From: Methylopila sp. Yamaguchi
GTDB taxonomy: Bacteria; Pseudomonadota; Alphaproteobacteria; Rhizobiales; Methylopilaceae
Direction: 5' to 3'
Assembly (NCBI RefSeq): GCF_002897035.1
Contig: NZ_BAUX01000005.1
Coordinates: forward strand, 124,001-188,000
DNA length: 64,000 nucleotides
Shown here: positions 62,872 through 64,000 of the stretch, piece by piece
How positions within the stretch are numbered: the stretch's first letter is position 1
Layout of the letters: the number at the start of each line of letters is the position of its first letter
The notes under the pieces: generated by a model
The model's input: only the letters and a program-made list of their open reading frames with translations
Databases searched by the model: none
Told to the model about the DNA's origin: nothing
Translations under genes and position numbers: made by a program

Positions 62872-64000
62872 TCAGATGCGGCCGGGCGACGGCGGGGCGT
62901 TGGCTGGAACGACCGGAGCGCCCTCGCGCGGTTGCGGCGACGGCGCGCCGGCCGCCGCGCGGACGGGCGTCACGCGCTTAGTCGTCCGCAGCTCCTCGGA
63001 GATGTAGGCGAGTGCCACGAGGATAAGAGCGCCCAGCAGCGAGAACGTCACCTGCGTGACGACGCCATGGCCGAACCAGTCGAACACGCCGTGGCTCATC
63101 GCCGCGAACACCGTCGAGATCACGAACAGCGGCAGGCTCTTGCGCCCGATCAGCACCATGGAGCGGCCGAGCAGCGTCTCGCCCAGGCGGCTCTCCTTGC
63201 GGATGAACAGCGCGGCGAGGTGAGCCATGGCGAGAAAGTGGGCGAGCCGCACCGGCGAGGCGTTCGCCTTGTCGGCGATGTCGGTGATGAAGCGGAGCGG
63301 CCTCCACTCGTAGAGGCCGAGCGTCGCCCAGGGCGCGGCGGCGATGAAGGCAACGATGACGATGGTGAGCGACAGCGCGATCGCCGCCGGCGCCGCCATG
63401 ACGTTCCGGAACCAGGGCTCCTCGCGCGCGAGGAAGATCGCGAAACCCGCTAGGAATACCGCCTGCCACGCGAAGGGATTGAAGGTCCAGAGCCGCGTGT
63501 CGGGGTAGGACGACAGTGTCGCGCCGGAGACCTGCGCCCAGGTCCAGACGCCGACGGCGAAGGCCGCGTAGAAGTACCACCGGTCCCGGAACAGCCAGAA
63601 CAGGACCCCGACCATGATCGTGAGCAGGATGTAGAGCGGAAGGATGTCCAGCAGCGGCGGGAGGTAGCCGAGCATCGCGAGCTTCGGCAGCACCGTTTCG
63701 GTCGCGACGAGGAACGGGCGCACGAACAGGTCCCGCTCCATGATGCTGGAGCCTGCGTATTCCCGGTACAGCACGGCGAGCGTCGCGATTACCACGAAGG
63801 CCGCGATGTGGTGGAGATACAGGGTGAACGCGCGCTGGAAACCGTAGGGGATCGCCATGATCGGGCGGTCCAGGAACTTCCCCACGAACATGCTCGCCAT
63901 CGCGAAGCCGGACAGGAAGACGAAGAGCTCGGCGGAGTCCGACACGCCGTAGTTCTTCGTCGTGAGCCAGCTCATGACGTTGTTGACGCTGTGGTTCCAG
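62872..64000 (-). CDS. OpgC-family membrane acyltransferase, 5' end beyond the window
   Basis: The C-terminal ~376 residues of a multi-span membrane protein. The frame runs off the right edge; sequence before the first in-window Met reads WNHSVNNVMSWLTTKNYGVS, and SDSAELFVFLSGFAMA is an OpgC hallmark. About ten hydrophobic helices are visible, followed by a Pro/Ala-rich cytoplasmic tail. OpgC transfers succinyl groups to osmoregulated periplasmic glucans. The missing N-terminus lies in the next contig part; a related acyltransferase is the alternative. Confidence 0.85.
   Translation of the reverse strand, partial: WNHSVNNVMSWLTTKNYGVSDSAELFVFLSGFAMASMFVGKFLDRPIMAIPYGFQRAFTLYLHHIAAFVVIATLAVLYREYAGSSIMERDLFVRPFLVATETVLPKLAMLGYLPPLLDILPLYILLTIMVGVLFWLFRDRWYFYAAFAVGVWTWAQVSGATLSSYPDTRLWTFNPFAWQAVFLAGFAIFLAREEPWFRNVMAAPAAIALSLTIVIVAFIAAAPWATLGLYEWRPLRFITDIADKANASPVRLAHFLAMAHLAALFIRKESRLGETLLGRSMVLIGRKSLPLFVISTVFAAMSHGVFDWFGHGVVTQVTFSLLGALILVALAYISEELRTTKRVTPVRAAAGAPSPQPREGAPVVPANAPPSPGRI

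Noticed and set aside
1-64000. CRISPR arrays, tRNA/rRNA genes, insertion sequences, prophage genes
   Set aside because: Read for regularly spaced repeats, cloverleaf-like segments, transposase motifs and phage structural genes; none was convincing.

Overview
The window is about 69% GC and densely packed with alphaproteobacterial genes. Two features suggest an environmental member of Hyphomicrobiales (Rhizobiales): the family mix (rhodanese-ChrB fusion, PhnS/T/U-type 2-aminoethylphosphonate importer, PbfA/PhnWAY, OpgC, HisKA_2-type kinase) and the palindromic intergenic elements. That placement is inference; there is no rRNA or tRNA gene in the window to confirm it. No CRISPR array, prophage or insertion sequence was seen.

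Layout. 1-4.7 kb: a cellulose-synthase-like glycosyltransferase (cut by the left edge) diverges from an outer-membrane TPR/beta-barrel protein, a likely exopolysaccharide synthesis and export pair. 4.7-7.0 kb: a chromate resistance operon (rhodanese-ChrB fusion, chrA). 7.1-8.7 kb: a small membrane protein and a YbfB/YjiJ-type MFS transporter. 8.9-15.3 kb: a kdp operon (27-aa leader ORF, kdpB, kdpC, kdpD, kdpE) in which kdpA and kdpF are missing from their normal place. 15.5-17.1 kb: a Na/Pi cotransporter with a PhoU domain. 17.3-27.8 kb: a complete 2-aminoethylphosphonate (2-AEP) utilisation cluster: pbfA, fused permease, ATPase, binding protein, phnY, phnA, phnW and a divergent LysR regulator. 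PhnW, PhnY and PhnA would take 2-AEP through phosphonoacetaldehyde and phosphonoacetate to acetate and phosphate. PbfA would feed hydroxylated 2-AEP into the same path.

27.8-46 kb: catabolic and regulatory genes. These are TetR/SDR, an EamA exporter, a dimethylglycine-dehydrogenase-like flavoprotein behind a DeoR regulator, a GlxA-type regulator, an SDR plus IorAB-type molybdenum hydroxylase plus MATE exporter, and a transglutaminase-like protein. A tightly coupled three-gene operon follows (MFS, amidohydrolase, SAF-domain dehydrogenase) with a divergent GntR gene and two perfect TTGGTATACCAA palindromes, then xthA.

46.2-64 kb: a secreted RTX protein in which two HasA-hemophore-like domains alternate with calcium-binding repeats; a GAF/HisKA_2 kinase convergent with a single-domain response regulator; a ketopantoate-reductase-like protein; a proline-rich envelope protein divergent from an OmpR-type two-component system and a small cysteine-containing membrane protein; GNAT, glutathionyl-hydroquinone reductase, Nudix and metallophosphoesterase genes; a conserved membrane-anchored protein of unknown function; pyruvate carboxylase; and an OpgC-like acyltransferase cut by the right edge.

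The points most worth following up are the kdp operon without kdpA, the tandem HasA/RTX protein, the MFS-amidohydrolase-SAF dehydrogenase operon of unknown substrate, and the PbfA-containing 2-AEP cluster.
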